Assembly: GCF_019710635.1 (NCBI RefSeq)
Contig: NZ_JAIFZS010000011.1
Coordinates: 62,001 to 126,000, forward strand
Origin: Mycolicibacterium xanthum
GTDB lineage: Bacteria > Actinomycetota > Actinomycetes > Mycobacteriales > Mycobacteriaceae
DNA: 64,000 nucleotides
Reading direction: 5' to 3'
Positions 62,980-64,000 of this stretch are shown in pieces. Position 1 is the stretch's first letter. Each line of letters opens with the position of its first letter. Made by a program: the position numbers and the translations under genes. Under the pieces are notes generated by a model, which was not told the DNA's origin, ran no database searches, and saw only the letters and a list, made by a program, of their open reading frames with translations.

Positions 62980-63151
62980 TGCCGCCCTCCCTCGATTCCG
63001 TTCTGACCCGGCCCGCCTCAGTGCCTGACAAGTGCCAAGGTAGTGAGGCAAGTTAAGGCCGTGGGGAGTAACTACTAATACTTCGCTAAGAAGTGTTTTC
63101 GGTGCGTCCAGCAAACTTGTCGGTAACTTGGTGCGCGGTCCTGTGGGCCGG

Positions 63152-64000
63152 TCAGTCCCGGCGCCACCGCTGCGAACCTGTGTAGTTCTCCCACGGGTTG
63201 TAGTCGGCCAGCAGTGGCTCCTGGGGCGGGCGCTCCTCCTCGGCGACGTGCTGGAGATTGATTCTGATCCGGTACCAGATCGAACTCGGTCCGCGCATCC
63301 CGTCCACCAGAATATCTGCGGGCTGCAGCTTTTCGGCCGCTCCCGGATGACTGTCCTGCCATTGCCGCAGTGCGGCCATCGCCTCGTCCCTGGTCTTGGT
63401 GCGCGCGATCTCGATCAGCGGCATCGCCGAAATCCGGGTGCCAGTGCGGCCGTCGGCGGGGCGGCGCGCGCCCCTGGGCGCCTTCTCCGCAGGGCCGAGC
63501 CGGTCGGCGAGGGCGAGCAGCGAATCGAGGTCACCCGGGGTGTCGTCGATGCCCTCCCACGGGTCGCCGACCTCCTCGACCCGTCGTGGAACGGTCGCGA
63601 CGGTGAACTCCTCGGGCCGGCAGCCGGCGACCTCAGCCCAGAACAGCGGTGTGGAGACCCTCGCGTCGGGCGTGGCGCGCACCGAGTACGCCGACGCCAC
63701 GGTGCGGTCCTTGGCGTTCTGGTTGAAGTCGACGAAGACGCCGTGGCGCTCCTCCTTCCACCACCTCGCGGTGGCCGACTCCGGCGCCCTGCGCTCGACC
63801 TCGCGTGCCACCGCCTCGGCCGCCGTCCGGACCGACCGAAACGGCCAGCGCCGGTGTATGCGGGCGTAGATGTGGAAGCCCCGCGACCCGGAGGTCTTCG
63901 GCCAGGCCACCAGCCCGTGGTCCTCGAGCACCTCGCGCGCGACGAGGGCGACGTCGAGGATCTGGCGCCAGCCGACGCCGGGCATGGGATCCAGATCGAC
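63152..64000 (-). CDS. LigD polymerase-domain-like protein (Rv0269c-like, partial)
   Basis: Partial: the 5' end lies beyond the right edge. The visible 282 C-terminal residues show the primase-polymerase fold of LigD: VDLDPMPGVGWRQILDVALV (DLD-P metal motif at the very edge), WPKTSGSRGFHIYARI (catalytic S-G-x-G-x-H region) and VFVDFNQNAKDRTVASAYSV (D-x-N-x(4)-T motif), PEEFTVATVPRRVEEVGDPW, and a C-terminal tail WENYTGSQRWRRD. Such proteins add ribo- or deoxynucleotides in non-homologous end joining or act as stand-alone primase-polymerases. Matches Rv0269c in place. Confidence 0.88.
   Translation of the reverse strand, partial: VDLDPMPGVGWRQILDVALVAREVLEDHGLVAWPKTSGSRGFHIYARIHRRWPFRSVRTAAEAVAREVERRAPESATARWWKEERHGVFVDFNQNAKDRTVASAYSVRATPDARVSTPLFWAEVAGCRPEEFTVATVPRRVEEVGDPWEGIDDTPGDLDSLLALADRLGPAEKAPRGARRPADGRTGTRISAMPLIEIARTKTRDEAMAALRQWQDSHPGAAEKLQPADILVDGMRGPSSIWYRIRINLQHVAEEERPPQEPLLADYNPWENYTGSQRWRRD

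Overview
The window is chromosomal DNA of very high GC content from a mycobacterium, most likely a fast-growing Mycolicibacterium-type species. The evidence is gene content and order. From aftD (about 9.5 kb) to a LigD-polymerase-like gene at the right edge, the genes follow the Mycobacterium tuberculosis Rv0236c-Rv0269c order: aftD, DUF2613, lpqI, tetR, htdX, fabG4, fadA2, fadE5, flavin reductase, sdhB/A/C, Rv0250c-like, hsp20, nirB, nirD, cbiX, hemD-like, aac(2'), pxpC/pxpB-like, fecB2. Blocks that I do not associate with M. tuberculosis are interspersed: a sulfotransferase unit, a cobF-cobQ-cobK-cobU/cobM cluster and an inositol-type catabolic operon. This is comparison from memory, not a database search.

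Layout. 1-9.7 kb: cell-envelope genes (a GT-C-like membrane protein, a DUF3068 protein, an acyltransferase, a FadD-type ligase and the arabinosyltransferase AftD). 9.8-19.7 kb: LpqI and the fatty-acid genes htdX/fabG4/fadA2/fadE5, with an F6-like small RNA between fadA2 and fadE5. 19.7-26.8 kb: decayed genes (a rhodanese and an orphan Lrp/AsnC ligand domain), an acyl-CoA dehydrogenase, and the sdh operon, which ends in a remarkable cysteine-ladder protein. 26.9-35.4 kb: a pseudogene, Hsp20, nitrite reductase NirBD, a TetR-controlled sulfotransferase pair and the ferredoxin FdxA. 35.4-42.7 kb: siroheme genes, AAC(2'), 5-oxoprolinase-like subunits, a queuosine-precursor transporter, an iron-siderophore lipoprotein and a LysE exporter. 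42.7-47 kb: a three-gene block that separates lysE from its usual partner regulator lysG. 47-51.5 kb: cobalamin biosynthesis. 51.9-58.5 kb: a LacI-controlled cyclitol operon. 58.4-64 kb: an NCS2 purine permease, a paired acyl-CoA dehydrogenase, a STAS protein and a partial LigD-like polymerase.

Functional links. The CbiX chelatase and uroporphyrinogen-III synthase could supply siroheme to NirB. A shared palindrome (TTAC-N6-GTAA) upstream of fabG4/fadA2 and of fadE5 suggests one fatty-acid regulon. Palindromes next to the TetR gene at 31.5 kb and the LacI gene at 53 kb look like autoregulatory operators.

The most unusual items are these: (1) a 149-residue protein, translationally coupled to sdhB, with 13 cysteines at exactly every third residue; (2) two copies of a roughly 65-bp inverted-repeat element, one read in frame inside a membrane-protein gene; (3) a MIRU-like repeat after cobM that encodes a chain of micro-ORFs joined by ATGA overlaps; (4) a 33-bp minisatellite that carries the start codon of an acyl-CoA dehydrogenase gene; (5) several genes caught in decay.
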